From: Streptomyces antnestii
Lineage (GTDB): Bacteria; Actinomycetota; Actinomycetes; Streptomycetales; Streptomycetaceae
Assembly: GCF_004005495.1 (NCBI RefSeq)
Contig: NZ_RZYA01000007.1
Location: forward strand, 1-64,000
Length of the DNA: 64,000 nucleotides
Direction: 5' to 3'
Shown: piece after piece, positions 1 through 8,305 of the stretch
How the letters are laid out: each line of letters opens with the position of its first letter
Numbering within the stretch: the first letter of the stretch is position 1
Made by a program: the position numbers and the translations under genes
Notes under the pieces: generated by a model
What the model was told of the DNA's origin: nothing
The model's database searches: none
What the model saw: only the letters and a program-made list of their open reading frames with translations

Positions 1-161
1 CCATCCAGCACCGCGCCGGCATGCAGACCTCCAAGACCATCGTCGCCGTCAACAAGGACGCCGAAGCCCCCATCTTCGACCTCGTCGACTACGGCATCGT
101 CGGCGACCTCTTCGACGTCGTCCCCCAACTCACCCAGGAAATCAACACCCGCAAGGGCTGA
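1..161 (+). CDS. etfA: Electron transfer flavoprotein alpha subunit, C-terminal end (partial)
   Basis: Only the last 53 codons are in the window; the 5' part lies upstream. The peptide contains [17 protein letters not shown] followed by [19 protein letters not shown]. This matches the FAD-binding C-terminal domain of EtfA/FixB, where the conserved [11 protein letters not shown] strand and the D-Y-G-I-V-G-D segment contact the cofactor. EtfA with EtfB carries electrons from acyl-CoA dehydrogenases to the respiratory chain. The TGA stop at 159-161 is followed by a strong hairpin. The etfB partner would be expected just upstream, outside the window. Confidence 0.9.
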   Translation, partial: IQHRAGMQTSKTIVAVNKDAEAPIFDLVDYGIVGDLFDVVPQLTQEINTRKG

Positions 162-187
162 CCTCTCACCGGCGGCAGCGGCAGAAC

Positions 188-230
188 GGCCGGAGGCCCG
201 GGGACCGATTCGGTCCCCGGGCCTCCGGCC
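188..230. terminator. Strong hairpin between convergent etfA and helicase genes
   Basis: A perfect 19-bp inverted repeat (188-206 and 212-230) surrounds a 5-nt loop. It sits between the etfA stop on the plus strand and the helicase stop on the minus strand, so it can serve both genes. There is no long U-tract, as is common for Streptomyces terminators. Confidence 0.85.
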
Positions 231-245
231 TTCGTGCGAAACGCG

Positions 246-1778
246 TCACCCGGCGCGGCGGACCCGCGCCGCCTTGCGGGCCTCGGCGAGCTGGCGGGCC
301 TCGGCGGACTGGCGCGAGCCGCCACCCGCGCGGCCGGGACGCGAGCCCATGCCACGGAACGGGGCGCCGCCGCGCTTGGGCTTCTCCGTGGCCGGCGCGC
401 CGCCCGTGATCGGAACGCCGGACGGCGCCTGCGCGCCGGTGATCCGGCTCAACTCGGCCTCGCCGGAACGGACTTGGGTGATCTTCGGACGGATACCGGC
501 GTCGCGCATCAAGCGGCTCATGTCGCGGCGCTGGTTCGGCAGGACCAGGGTGACGACGCTGCCGGACTCACCGGCACGGGCGGTCCGGCCACCACGGTGC
601 AGGTAGTCCTTGTGGTCGCTCGGCGGGTCGACGTTGACCACGAGGTCGAGGTTGTCGACGTGGATGCCGCGCGCCGCGACGTTCGTGGCGACGAGCACCG
701 AGACCGTACCGGCCTTGAACTGGGCGAGGGTCCGGGTGCGCTGCGGCTGGGACTTCCCGCCGTGCAGTGCGGCCGCCCGCACACCGCTGCCGAGCAGGTG
801 CTTGGTGAACTGGTCGACGGCGTGCTTGGTGTCCAGGAACATGATGACGCGCCCGTCACGGGCCGCGATCTCGGTGGCGGCGCCGAGCTTGTCCGCGCCG
901 TGCACGTGCAGCTCGTGGTGTTCCATCGTGGTGACGGCGCCGGCCGACGGGTCGACCGAGTGGACGACCGGGTCGTTCAGGTAGCGGCGCACCAGCAGGT
1001 CGACGTTGCGGTCGAGGGTGGCGGAGAACAGCATCCGCTGCCCCTCCGGGTGCACGAGGTCGAGGAGCTCGGTGACCTGCGGCATGAAGCCCATGTCCGC
1101 CATCTGGTCGGCCTCGTCCAGGACCGTGATCCTGACCCGGTCCAGGCGGCAGTCCTTGCGCTCGATGAGGTCCTTGAGGCGTCCGGGCGTCGCGACGACG
1201 ACCTCGGCGCCACCGCGCAGCGCGCTGGCCTGGCGGCCGATGGACATGCCGCCGACGACGGTGGCCATCCGCAGCCTCAGCGACCGCGCGTACGGGGTGA
1301 GGGCCTCGGTGACCTGCTGGGCGAGCTCCCGGGTGGGGACGAGGATCAGTCCGAGCGGCTGCTTGGCGTCGGCACGCTGACCGGCCATGCGCGCGAGGAG
1401 CGCCAGGCCGAAGGCGAGGGTCTTGCCCGATCCGGTGCGCCCGCGTCCGAGGACGTCCCGGCCGGCGAGGGAGTTCGGCAGGGTGGCCGCCTGGATGGGG
1501 AACGGCACGGTCACGTCGAGGCCGGTGAGTGTCTTGAGGATCTCGGCCGGCAGGTCGAGCTCGTCGAACGTCTCGACGGCGGGGAGCGCGGGGGTGACGG
1601 TGACGGGGAGAGCGAACTCACCCTGCGGCGCGGCGGGCCTGCGTCCCGGGCCACGCGATCCCTGGCCGGGTCGTCCCTGGCCCTGGCCCTGCGGGCGGAA
1701 CCGGGCGCCCCGGTCGCCGCCGGCGGATCCGCGGCGGGGGTTGGAGTAACGGTCGTTCGTGCGAGCTGAACGGTTCAA
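246..1778 (-). CDS. DEAD-box ATP-dependent RNA helicase
   Basis: The protein is 510 residues and should unwind short RNA duplexes with ATP. Motifs appear in the canonical order: a Q-motif region PFPIQAATLPN (about 92-102), motif I GRTGSGKT (113-120), Ia PTRELAQQ, Ib TPGR, motif II DEAD (221-224), motif III SAT (252-254), and in the second RecA domain ATNVAARGI and HRGGRTARAG. Both ends are basic, Gly/Arg-rich tails that probably bind RNA (about 1-55 and the last 60 residues). The start is the TTG at 1778-1776, placed 5 nt after GAGGAAGG. A cold-shock gene lies upstream on the same strand but has its own terminator. Part of the ribosome site lies in a hairpin (see 1788-1810). Confidence 0.95.
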   Translation of the reverse strand: MNRSARTNDRYSNPRRGSAGGDRGARFRPQGQGQGRPGQGSRGPGRRPAAPQGEFALPVTVTPALPAVETFDELDLPAEILKTLTGLDVTVPFPIQAATLPNSLAGRDVLGRGRTGSGKTLAFGLALLARMAGQRADAKQPLGLILVPTRELAQQVTEALTPYARSLRLRMATVVGGMSIGRQASALRGGAEVVVATPGRLKDLIERKDCRLDRVRITVLDEADQMADMGFMPQVTELLDLVHPEGQRMLFSATLDRNVDLLVRRYLNDPVVHSVDPSAGAVTTMEHHELHVHGADKLGAATEIAARDGRVIMFLDTKHAVDQFTKHLLGSGVRAAALHGGKSQPQRTRTLAQFKAGTVSVLVATNVAARGIHVDNLDLVVNVDPPSDHKDYLHRGGRTARAGESGSVVTLVLPNQRRDMSRLMRDAGIRPKITQVRSGEAELSRITGAQAPSGVPITGGAPATEKPKRGGAPFRGMGSRPGRAGGGSRQSAEARQLAEARKAARVRRAG

Positions 1779-1787
1779 GAGAACCTT

Positions 1788-1810
1788 CCTCGATATGGCA
1801 CGTATCGAGG
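1788..1810 (-). promoter_or_regulatory. 5'-UTR hairpin overlapping the helicase ribosome-binding site
   Basis: An 8-bp perfect inverted repeat (1788-1795 and 1803-1810) with a 7-nt loop lies about 10 nt upstream of the TTG start. On the minus-strand mRNA, the 3' arm TATCGAGG supplies the first half of the GAGGAAGG ribosome site. Folding would therefore hide part of it. This is a structural observation; temperature or helicase feedback control is only an inference. Confidence 0.5.
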
Positions 1811-2048
1811 AATTCCCGGCGGAGGCGCCGGACGAATTGCAAGAACGAGCCGAATAACAGACTGAAAATCAGCCGGCGCGCCGGTGCGGAGAATGGCGGC
1901 GCCTGATGGAGGAATACGGGGATTCCGTGCGGCGGCCGGATCTCGGACGGGCCGGGCCAATGAGGTGCGGGTCGTGCGTACCCCGCGGGGGTGGTGTGTC
2001 ACCCGGTGGACGTGCCTACCCGGGCGGGAAACCCCTCAAACAGCAACG
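1811..2048. other. Intergenic region upstream of the helicase gene
   Basis: These 238 bases separate the helicase leader from the cold-shock terminator. I see no gene with supporting family motifs. The helicase promoter should lie here, but no convincing -35/-10 pair stands out. Confidence 0.5.
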
Positions 2049-2085
2049 AGCTGGTACCCGCACCACGAGGGTGCGGGTACCAGCT
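2049..2085 (-). terminator. Terminator of the cold-shock gene
   Basis: A perfect 16-bp inverted repeat (2049-2064 and 2070-2085) with loop acgag starts 19 bases after the cold-shock stop codon. It should stop transcription before the helicase gene. Confidence 0.85.
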
Positions 2086-2103
2086 GTGCTCAACGCTTCA
2101 GCG

Positions 2104-2307
2104 TCAGGCGGGAACGATGTTCTCCGCCTGCGGGCCCTTCTGGCCCTGCGTCACATCGAAGTTCACCTTCTGGCCTTCCTGAAGCTCACGGAAGCCCTGG
2201 GTGGCGATGTTCGAGTAGTGGGCGAAGACGTCGGGGCCGCCACCCTCCTGCTCGATGAAGCCGAAGCCCTTTTCCGAGTTGAACCACTTCACGGTGCCAG
2301 TAGCCAT
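2104..2307 (-). CDS. Cold-shock protein, CspA family
   Basis: This is a 67-residue single cold-shock domain, the normal family length. It begins [20 protein letters not shown] and carries RNP1 (KGFGFI) and RNP2-like (VFAHYS) single-strand nucleic-acid binding motifs. Such proteins melt or protect mRNA structure as chaperones. The ATG at 2307 was chosen because GGAGA precedes it at good spacing and the family starts exactly here; the frame is open further upstream but without homology. A long AT-richer leader precedes it and a strong terminator follows. Many Streptomyces Csp proteins are constitutive, so cold induction cannot be assumed. Confidence 0.95.
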   Translation of the reverse strand: MATGTVKWFNSEKGFGFIEQEGGGPDVFAHYSNIATQGFRELQEGQKVNFDVTQGQKGPQAENIVPA

Positions 2308-2602
2308 ATGCAAATTCTCCTTCGGGGCAGTGCCCGAAGCCCGCACTGTGCGAGCCTCGGCGTCGCCGCAATGATTGCCCCGCCCGGAAAACTGCATCCG
2401 GAAATAGAAAAGTGCCCGGCAACGTGAAGTCACCTAAGGCACTTGAAGTATCTATGGGAACCACAACTGCAACTGACATCAACAGTAGCACGGAACGAGC
2501 TTCAGGGCACGGTGCGCCGGAATATTTCGCGCGTCGTCATCGGCCTTCACCCGCACCTTCACTCCACATTGAGCAAAATCCAGGGTCTCCGTAGGCGAAT
2601 AT
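2308..2602. other. Long leader and promoter region of the cold-shock gene
   Basis: These 295 bases separate the csp and xdhC-like genes, both on the minus strand. The stretch is visibly less GC-rich than its surroundings, which suits a long structured 5' untranslated region as seen in many csp genes. I found no conserved reading frame and could not fix a promoter with confidence. Confidence 0.45.
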
Positions 2603-3712
2603 TCAATGATGGATCGGTGTGCGCGAGCCCGTCAGGGGTAGGCCCGTGCCCCCCTGCCTGGCCGCGACGATCTCCGCCGCGATGGACAGGGCCGTCTCCT
2701 CGGGCGTGCGGGCGCCGAGGTCGAGGCCGATCGGCGAGCGCAGGCGCGACAGCTCCTCGTCGGTCAGGCCGGCCTCGCGCAGCCGCGCGTCGCGGTCCTC
2801 GTGGGTGCGGCGTGAGCCCATCGCCCCGACGAACGCGACGGGCAGCCGCAGCGCGACCTCCAGGAGCGGGATGTCGAACTTCGCGTCGTGGGTGAGCACG
2901 CACAGGACCGTGCGGTCGTCTGTCGTGGTGCGCTTCAGATAGCGGTCGGGCCACTCGACCACGATGTCGTCCGCCGACGGGAACCGGGCCCGCGTGGCGA
3001 AGACGGGGCGGGCGTCGCACACCGTGACGTGGTAGCCGAGGAACTTGCCGGCGCGCACCAGTGCCGCCGCGAAGTCGACCGCTCCGAAGACGATCATCCG
3101 GGGCGGCGGCACGCTCGACTCGACGAAGAGCGTCAGGTCGGTGTCGCAGTGGGTACCGCTCGCCGAGAGGTGGAAGGTGCCGGTCCGGCCGGCGGCGAGC
3201 AGGGCGCGCGCCTCGGCGGCCACGGTGCGGTCGAGGCCGGTGTCCCCGTCGAGCTCTCCCTCGTACGATCCGTCCGCGTGGACGAGCAGTGCTCTGCCCA
3301 GCAGGTCGGCCGGGCCGCGGGCCACGCGGGCGAGCGCGGCCGTGCCGCCCCGCGCGGCGGCCGCGAGGGCCGCCGCGAGAACGGGACGGTCGGGCGTGTC
3401 CGCGCGCACCGGCGTGACCAGGACGTCGATGACCCCGCCGCAGGTGAGCCCCACGGCGAAGGCGTCCTCGTCGCTGTAGCCGAACCGCTCCAGGACGGTG
3501 ACGCCGTCCTGGAGCGCCTGGGCGCACAGCTCGTAGACCGCCGCCTCGACGCAGCCGCCGGAGACCGAACCGATGACCGTGCCCTCGCTGTCGACGGCGA
3601 GGGCGGCGCCGGGCGGGCGGGGTGCGCTGCCGCCCACCGAGACGACGGTGGCGACGGCGAAGTCCCGGCCCTGCCCGGTCCAGCGGTCCAGCTCGTCGGC
3701 GATGTCAAGCAT
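2603..3712 (-). CDS. XdhC/CoxI family molybdenum-enzyme maturation protein
   Basis: The 369-residue protein resembles XdhC. Members of this family bind molybdenum cofactor and help insert its sulfurated form into xanthine-dehydrogenase-type enzymes. The N-terminal half has the XdhC/CoxI signatures ATVVSVGGSAPRPPGA, GSVSGGCVE and LTCGGVIDV. The C-terminal half is a Rossmann-like domain with FVGAMGSRRTHEDR and a later GLDLGARTPEETALSI stretch. It is the last gene of the paoABC-like operon, and its start overlaps the end of the large-subunit gene by 8 bp. That position fits a dedicated role for this enzyme. Confidence 0.9.
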   Translation of the reverse strand: MLDIADELDRWTGQGRDFAVATVVSVGGSAPRPPGAALAVDSEGTVIGSVSGGCVEAAVYELCAQALQDGVTVLERFGYSDEDAFAVGLTCGGVIDVLVTPVRADTPDRPVLAAALAAAARGGTAALARVARGPADLLGRALLVHADGSYEGELDGDTGLDRTVAAEARALLAAGRTGTFHLSASGTHCDTDLTLFVESSVPPPRMIVFGAVDFAAALVRAGKFLGYHVTVCDARPVFATRARFPSADDIVVEWPDRYLKRTTTDDRTVLCVLTHDAKFDIPLLEVALRLPVAFVGAMGSRRTHEDRDARLREAGLTDEELSRLRSPIGLDLGARTPEETALSIAAEIVAARQGGTGLPLTGSRTPIHH

Positions 3713-5837
3713 CGCTGTCCCCCGCGGCCGGTGCCCCGGCCGACAGGACGCGGTCGGGCCGGATCGGCAGGTGCCGGTGGCGGGCGCCGGTCGCGTGCCA
3801 GACCGCGTTGGCGACGGCCGCCGCGGCGCCCACGATGCCGATCTCGCCGATGCCCTTGATCCCGACGGGGTCGTCCGCGTCCGGGTCGTCGACCCAGTCC
3901 GCCTCGATGAGCGGTACGTCGGCGTTCGCCGCGAAGTGGTAGCCGGCGAGGTCGGCGCCGACGTGGCCGCCCGTGGCCCGGTCCCTGATGGCCTCCTCGT
4001 GCAGCGCCATGGACAGGCCCCAGGTCATGCCGCCCACGAGCTGGCTGCGCGCGGTCAGCGGGTTGACGATCCGGCCCGCGGCGAAGATGCCCAGCATCCT
4101 CCGGACGCGCACCTCGCCGCTGGTGATGTCCACGGCGACCTCGGCGAACTGTGCCCCGTAGGAGTGCCGTTCGCGCTCCGCGAGCGTGCCGACGGCGGCG
4201 CTGGTGTCGGACCGGACGGTGATGCCCTGTGGCGGGATGTCGCCGCCGAGGGCCAGTTGCTCACGCAGGTCGCGGGCCGCGGCCGTGACGGCCCAGCCCC
4301 AGGAGCGGGTGCCCATGGAGCCGCCCGAGATCGCCGCCGGGCCGAAGTCGCTGTCGCCGATGCGTACGTGGACGCGTTCCCCGGGAACGTCGAGGGTCTC
4401 CGCCGCGAGCAGGGTCAGCGCGGTGCGCGCGCCCGTACCGACGTCCGACGCGGTGATCCGGACGGTGAAGGTGCCGTCGGCCTCCGCGGTCACGGCCGCC
4501 GTGGACGGCATGACGATCACGGGGAAGGTGGCGGCGGCGACGCCGGTGCCGAGCAGCCAGCGCCCGTCGCGCCGCAGGCCGGGGCGCGGGTCCCGGTCCG
4601 CCCAGCCGAACCTGCGGGCCCCTTCCTCGAAGCAGGCCAGGAGATTGCGGGAGCCGAACGGCAGCCCGGAGACGGGGCCCACGTCGGGTTCGTTGCGGGC
4701 GCGCAGCGCGATCGGGTCGAGGCCGCACCGCTCGGCGAGTTCGTCGAGCGCGGACTCCATGGCGAAGGATCCCGGAGCCTCACCGGGCGCGCGCATGAAG
4801 GTGGGGGTCGGCACGTCGAGGCGGACCACGCGGTTGACGCTGCGATGGGCGTCGGAGGCGTACATCGGACGGGCGAACCCGGCGCTGCCCTCGACGAATT
4901 CGTGGACCGTCGACGTGAGGGAGTGCGCCTGGTGGTCGAGGGCGCGCAGCCGTCCGTCGGCGTCGGCGCCGAGCCGGACACGCTGGGCGGTGGGGCTGCG
5001 GTAGCCGACGAGCGAGAACATCTGGCGCCGGGTCATCACGACCCTGACCGGGCGGTCGAGCGCGGTCGCCGCCATCACGGCGAGGATCTGGGTCACGCGT
5101 ACGCCCTTGGACCCGAATGCGCCGCCGACGTGCTCGGACCGTACCCGTACCGAGTCCGGGTCGAGGGAGAACAGCTTCGCCAGTTCCTGCGCGACCCAGG
5201 TGCTGCCCTGGTTGGAGTCGACGACCTCCAGGCGTCCGTTGTCCCAGCGGGCCATCGCCGCGTGCGGTTCCATCGAGCTGTGGTGCTCTTCGGGGGTGGT
5301 GTACTCCTCGTCCACGAGGTGGGCGGACGCGGCGAGTCCGGCCGCGAGGTCACCCTTCTCCACCAGGCTGCCGTCCGGCGTGTAGATGCCGGGGTGCGCG
5401 GAGGAGAACTCGACGTCGTGCGGCTCCTCCTCGTAGTGCACCACCAGTGCCTCGGCGGCCTCCCTGGCCTGCTCGGAGGTCTCGGCGACGACCAGGGCCA
5501 CCGGCCAGCCGACGAACGGCACGTGGTCGTGCTGGAAGACCTCGACGATCGGGTCGGGCCGCCCGAGCATGCCCATGTAGTCCCCGTCGACGCGCGGCGC
5601 GTTGCCGTGGTGCAGGACGGTCAGGACTCCCGGCATCGCGCGGACGGTGTCCGACTCGACGGAGAGGACCCGGCCGCGGGCGATGGTGGACAGCACCAGC
5701 CAGCCGTGGGCGAGTTCGGCGAAGGGGACGTCTCCCGCGTACCGGGCCGCCCCGGTGACCTTGTCGCGGCCCTCGACGCGCGTGTACGAGGTGCCGACGG
5801 CGCCGGTCACCGGGACGTTCGTGGTCGTCGTGGTCAT
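3705..5837 (-). CDS. Molybdopterin-binding large subunit of aldehyde/xanthine dehydrogenase (PaoC-like)
   Basis: The 710-residue protein is the Mo-cofactor catalytic subunit of a three-subunit molybdenum hydroxylase. It has the N-terminal 'a/b hammerhead' (VTGAARYAGDVPF), the cofactor-binding GGAFGSKG segment near residue 240 and GSMGTRSWG. The C-terminal GIKGIGEIGIVGAAAAVANA carries the conserved catalytic Glu. Length and division into three polypeptides match E. coli PaoC (YagR) rather than single-chain xanthine dehydrogenase. Such enzymes oxidise aldehydes or N-heterocycles with water as oxygen donor. The gene overlaps the FAD-subunit gene by 4 bp and xdhC by 8 bp. The substrate cannot be read from the sequence. 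Confidence 0.92.
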   Translation of the reverse strand: MTTTTTNVPVTGAVGTSYTRVEGRDKVTGAARYAGDVPFAELAHGWLVLSTIARGRVLSVESDTVRAMPGVLTVLHHGNAPRVDGDYMGMLGRPDPIVEVFQHDHVPFVGWPVALVVAETSEQAREAAEALVVHYEEEPHDVEFSSAHPGIYTPDGSLVEKGDLAAGLAASAHLVDEEYTTPEEHHSSMEPHAAMARWDNGRLEVVDSNQGSTWVAQELAKLFSLDPDSVRVRSEHVGGAFGSKGVRVTQILAVMAATALDRPVRVVMTRRQMFSLVGYRSPTAQRVRLGADADGRLRALDHQAHSLTSTVHEFVEGSAGFARPMYASDAHRSVNRVVRLDVPTPTFMRAPGEAPGSFAMESALDELAERCGLDPIALRARNEPDVGPVSGLPFGSRNLLACFEEGARRFGWADRDPRPGLRRDGRWLLGTGVAAATFPVIVMPSTAAVTAEADGTFTVRITASDVGTGARTALTLLAAETLDVPGERVHVRIGDSDFGPAAISGGSMGTRSWGWAVTAAARDLREQLALGGDIPPQGITVRSDTSAAVGTLAERERHSYGAQFAEVAVDITSGEVRVRRMLGIFAAGRIVNPLTARSQLVGGMTWGLSMALHEEAIRDRATGGHVGADLAGYHFAANADVPLIEADWVDDPDADDPVGIKGIGEIGIVGAAAAVANAVWHATGARHRHLPIRPDRVLSAGAPAAGDSDA

Positions 5838-6853
5838 CGTGCGGCCCCCTCGGTCGGCTCGGACGGCTCAGTCGGCTCGGTGAGCTCGGTCAGCATGGCG
5901 ACGACGAGGTTGCGCATCAGCGTCACCTTGTAGCCGTTGTGCGGCAGTGTCTTCGCGGCGGCCAGTTCGGCGTCCGCTGCGGCGGCGAACGCCTCGGCGG
6001 TCGCCGGGCCGCCCGTCAGCACCCGCTCGGCCTCCCTGGCGCGCCAGGGCCGGGACGCCACCGCGCCGAAGGCGAGGCGCACTTCGTGGACGACGCCGTC
6101 CCGGACGTCGAGCGCGGCGGCGATCGAGCCGATCGCGAACGCGTAGGACGCGCGCTCGCGCACCTTGCGGTAGCGGGAGTGGGCGGCGACCGGGGCCGGC
6201 GGCAGCGTGACGGCGGTGATGAGCGCGCCGGACGGCAGCGCGGTCTCCAGGTGCGGGGTGCTGCCCACGGCCAGGTAGAAGTCGGCGAGCGGCAACTCGC
6301 CGGTGCCTTCCGCCGTTTCATAGGAGACGACGGCGTCGAAGGCGGCGAGCGCGACCCCCATGTCGGAGGGATGGACGGCCACGCAGTGTTCGGTGGCGCC
6401 GAGGATCGCGCCGTTGTGGTGTTCGCCCTCGACGGCGGGGCAGCCGCTGCCGGGGGTGCGCTTGTTGCAGGCCTTGGTCACGTCGGTGAAGTAGCCGCAG
6501 CGGGTGCGCTGGAGCAGGTTCCCGCCGACGGTGGCCATGTTGCGCAGCTGGCCCGAGGCGCCGGCGAGGACGGCCGCGGCCAACGCCGGGTAGCGGCGCC
6601 GTACTTCGGGGTGGGCCGCGAGATCGCTGTTGGTGACGGTCGCGCCGATCCGCAGTCCGCCGTCGTCCGACACCTCGATGCGGTCGAGCGGCAACTCCCG
6701 TACGTCGATGAGCAGTCCGGGGCGCTCGACGCCGGTCTTCATCAGGTCGACGAGGTTGGTGCCGCCGCCGAGTACCCGCGCCTCGGGCTCGGACCCGAGC
6801 AGCGCGACCGTGCCGGGGACGTCGGACGCCCGCCGGTAGCCGAATTCCCTCAT
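5834..6853 (-). CDS. FAD-binding subunit of the molybdenum hydroxylase (PaoB-like, with extra Fe-S insertion)
   Basis: This is a 339-residue FAD-binding_5/CO-dehydrogenase-flavoprotein-C protein. It starts MREFGYRRA and has the FAD loops LGGGTNLVDLM and ATVGGNLLQRTRC. An insertion containing RCGYF, KACNKR, GSGCPA and TEHC follows. E. coli PaoB (YagS) has a [4Fe-4S] cluster in the corresponding loop, and the Cys pattern suggests the same here. It relays electrons between the 2Fe-2S subunit and an acceptor. The start at 6853 was taken because it overlaps the upstream stop (ATGA) and matches the family N-terminus; the frame stays open further upstream but is a shadow of the next gene. Confidence 0.92.
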   Translation of the reverse strand: MREFGYRRASDVPGTVALLGSEPEARVLGGGTNLVDLMKTGVERPGLLIDVRELPLDRIEVSDDGGLRIGATVTNSDLAAHPEVRRRYPALAAAVLAGASGQLRNMATVGGNLLQRTRCGYFTDVTKACNKRTPGSGCPAVEGEHHNGAILGATEHCVAVHPSDMGVALAAFDAVVSYETAEGTGELPLADFYLAVGSTPHLETALPSGALITAVTLPPAPVAAHSRYRKVRERASYAFAIGSIAAALDVRDGVVHEVRLAFGAVASRPWRAREAERVLTGGPATAEAFAAAADAELAAAKTLPHNGYKVTLMRNLVVAMLTELTEPTEPSEPTEGAAR

Positions 6854-7416
6854 GCCATGGCCTCCGTGCCCTCGGTCGAACCCTTGGTGCCGGCCGCCGC
6901 CGCGCGGGCGACGGCCTGGACGATCGACACGTACGCGCCGCAGCGGCACAGGTTGCCGCTCATCCGCTCGCGGATCTCGTCGGCGGTCAGCTCCGGGACG
7001 CCCGCTTCGGGCCGTACGTCGGTGGTCGCGGCGCTGGGCCAGCCCGCCGCGTGCTCCTCGATCACGGCGATGGCCGAACAGATCTGTCCCGGCGTGCAGT
7101 AGCCGCACTGGTATCCGTCGAGGTCGAGGAAGGCCTGCTGCACCGGGTGCAGCCCGTCGCCGTCCGCCACGCCCTCGATGGTGGTGATCGCCCGCCCCTC
7201 GGAGGCGACGGCGAGCTGCAGGCAGGAGACGGCGCGGCGGCCGTCGACGAGCACGGTGCAGGCGCCGCACTGGCCCTGGTCGCAGCCCTTCTTGGTGCCC
7301 GGCAGTTCGAGGCGCTCGCGCAGGGCGTCGAGCAGGGTGGTGCGGTGGTCGACGGGCAGCGTGTACTTCTCGCCATTGATGTTCAGCGTGATGACGCTGG
7401 ACGTCGATGGGGCCAT
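6850..7416 (-). CDS. 2Fe-2S subunit of the molybdenum hydroxylase (PaoA-like)
   Basis: The 188-residue protein has a ferredoxin-type N-terminal 2Fe-2S domain (GCDQGQCGACTVLVDG, then a fourth Cys in AVSCLQLA). A second helical 2Fe-2S domain follows (CGYCTPGQ, then GNLCRCGAY). This is the standard small subunit of xanthine-dehydrogenase-family enzymes. It is first in the operon. The ATG at 7416 is preferred because GAAGG lies 6 nt upstream; an in-frame ATG at 7437 lacks a visible ribosome site. Unlike E. coli PaoA I see no clear Tat signal, so the complex is probably cytoplasmic. Confidence 0.92.
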   Translation of the reverse strand: MAPSTSSVITLNINGEKYTLPVDHRTTLLDALRERLELPGTKKGCDQGQCGACTVLVDGRRAVSCLQLAVASEGRAITTIEGVADGDGLHPVQQAFLDLDGYQCGYCTPGQICSAIAVIEEHAAGWPSAATTDVRPEAGVPELTADEIRERMSGNLCRCGAYVSIVQAVARAAAAGTKGSTEGTEAMA

Positions 7417-7569
7417 GATCAGCCTTCTTTCGCTCATGGGGTGCGAGGGCTGTGCGTAGCGGGAGGAATGTCGGGATTCCGGGTGCGGCGCGTCCTCGTC
7501 GGCCGAAAAACCGCTTGCGCCGGCGACCGGCTGTCCACTCGAGCCGGGTCTGCCGCTATGGTGGACCTA

Positions 7570-7624
7570 AGCGGACAGGTGTCCGCTCCTCAGAAAACCT
7601 AACGGACAGCTGTCCGCTTAGCAA
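7570..7624. promoter_or_regulatory. paoABC promoter with two TetR-type palindromic operators
   Basis: Two related palindromes lie in the divergent gap: AGCGGACAGGTGTCCGCT at 7570-7587 (8-bp arms) and the perfect core CGGACAGCTGTCCG at 7603-7616. On the minus strand a -35 TTGCTA (7619-7624) and -10 TAGGTT (7596-7601) are separated by exactly 17 bp. The second palindrome fills that spacer. Binding of the adjacent TetR protein here would block the dehydrogenase promoter. The sites are seen; the pairing with this TetR is inferred. Confidence 0.7.
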
Positions 7625-7674
7625 GGCGTATCAGTAAGGCCGTATCAGCAAGGCCGTATCAGCGAGGGCGTACC
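7621..7674. repeat. Short 14-bp direct repeats in the TetR gene leader
   Basis: Roughly four tandem copies of a 14-bp unit close to GCAAGGCCGTATCA lie between the operators and the TetR start; the first is one base short and the last is degenerate. Their role is unknown. Confidence 0.6.
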
Positions 7675-7701
7675 GGTTCGCGATTCCCGGAAGGGGGACG
7701 G

Positions 7702-8280
7702 GTGCAGCAGAAGAAGGGCGCGCCGCTGCGCTCCGACGCGCAGCGCAATCGCGACCGCATCCTGGAAGTGGCGCTGGCCGAGCTGACGCGGTCGGCGGAC
7801 GCCCCGCTCAGCGCGATCGCGAAGAAGGCGGGCGTCGGGCAGGGCACGTTCTACCGGAACTTCCCGAACCGCGAGTCCCTCGTACTGGAGATCTACCGCC
7901 ACGAGGTGCAGCAGGTCGCCGACACCGCGTCCCAGCTCCTGGAGACCCGCCCGCCCGAGGAGGCGCTGCGCGCCTGGATGGACCGCCTCGCCCGGTACGC
8001 CATGGCGAAGGCGGGCCTCGCCGACGCGCTGCGCAAGGCCACGGCGTGCGGCAGCAGCCTGGCGGGCCTCAGCCACGGCCCGGTGACGTCGGCCGTGACG
8101 CTTCTGCTCGAGGCGAACGAGAACGCGGGCACCATCCGCCCGGGGGTGACCCCGGAGGACTTCCTGCTCGCGATCGCCGGCCTCTGGCAGATCGATCCGC
8201 ACGGCGACTGGCAGACTCGCGCCGGACGGCTGCTCGACCTCGTCATGGACGGCCTGCGCACCGGCGCCCCGGGGTCCTGA
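7702..8280 (+). CDS. TetR/AcrR family transcriptional regulator
   Basis: The 192-residue protein has a TetR N-terminal helix-turn-helix at about residues 12-58, including ALAELTRSADAPLSAIAKKA and GVGQGTFYRNFPNRESLV. An all-helical ligand-binding domain follows. The start is GTG at 7702, a few bases after AGGGGG. It is transcribed away from the molybdenum dehydrogenase operon, and two palindromes lie between them, so it probably represses that operon and itself. The effector may be the aldehyde or heterocycle substrate, but that is inference. Confidence 0.9.
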   Translation: MQQKKGAPLRSDAQRNRDRILEVALAELTRSADAPLSAIAKKAGVGQGTFYRNFPNRESLVLEIYRHEVQQVADTASQLLETRPPEEALRAWMDRLARYAMAKAGLADALRKATACGSSLAGLSHGPVTSAVTLLLEANENAGTIRPGVTPEDFLLAIAGLWQIDPHGDWQTRAGRLLDLVMDGLRTGAPGS

Positions 8281-8305
8281 GACACGTTCCGTGCGGTCCC
8301 GTCGG

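Noticed and set aside
234-1769. Long plus-strand open frame opposite the helicase gene
   Set aside because: It is a mirror of the real gene caused by high GC third positions; it has no family motifs and many Arg/Gly/Val/Asp runs.
2308-2602. Riboswitch in the cold-shock leader
   Set aside because: I could not find a conserved aptamer pattern; only length and base composition are unusual.
3573-5933. 786-codon plus-strand open frame opposite the molybdenum large subunit
   Set aside because: Antisense shadow of the paoC-like gene; composition is biased and no domain is visible.
5834-7270. Longer form of the FAD subunit
   Set aside because: The extra N-terminus is a shadow of the 2Fe-2S gene; the 6853 start matches the family and overlaps the upstream stop.
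3705-7416. Aerobic CO dehydrogenase
   Set aside because: The large subunit lacks the AYXCSFR active-site loop of CoxL and the FAD subunit has the PaoB-type Cys insertion.
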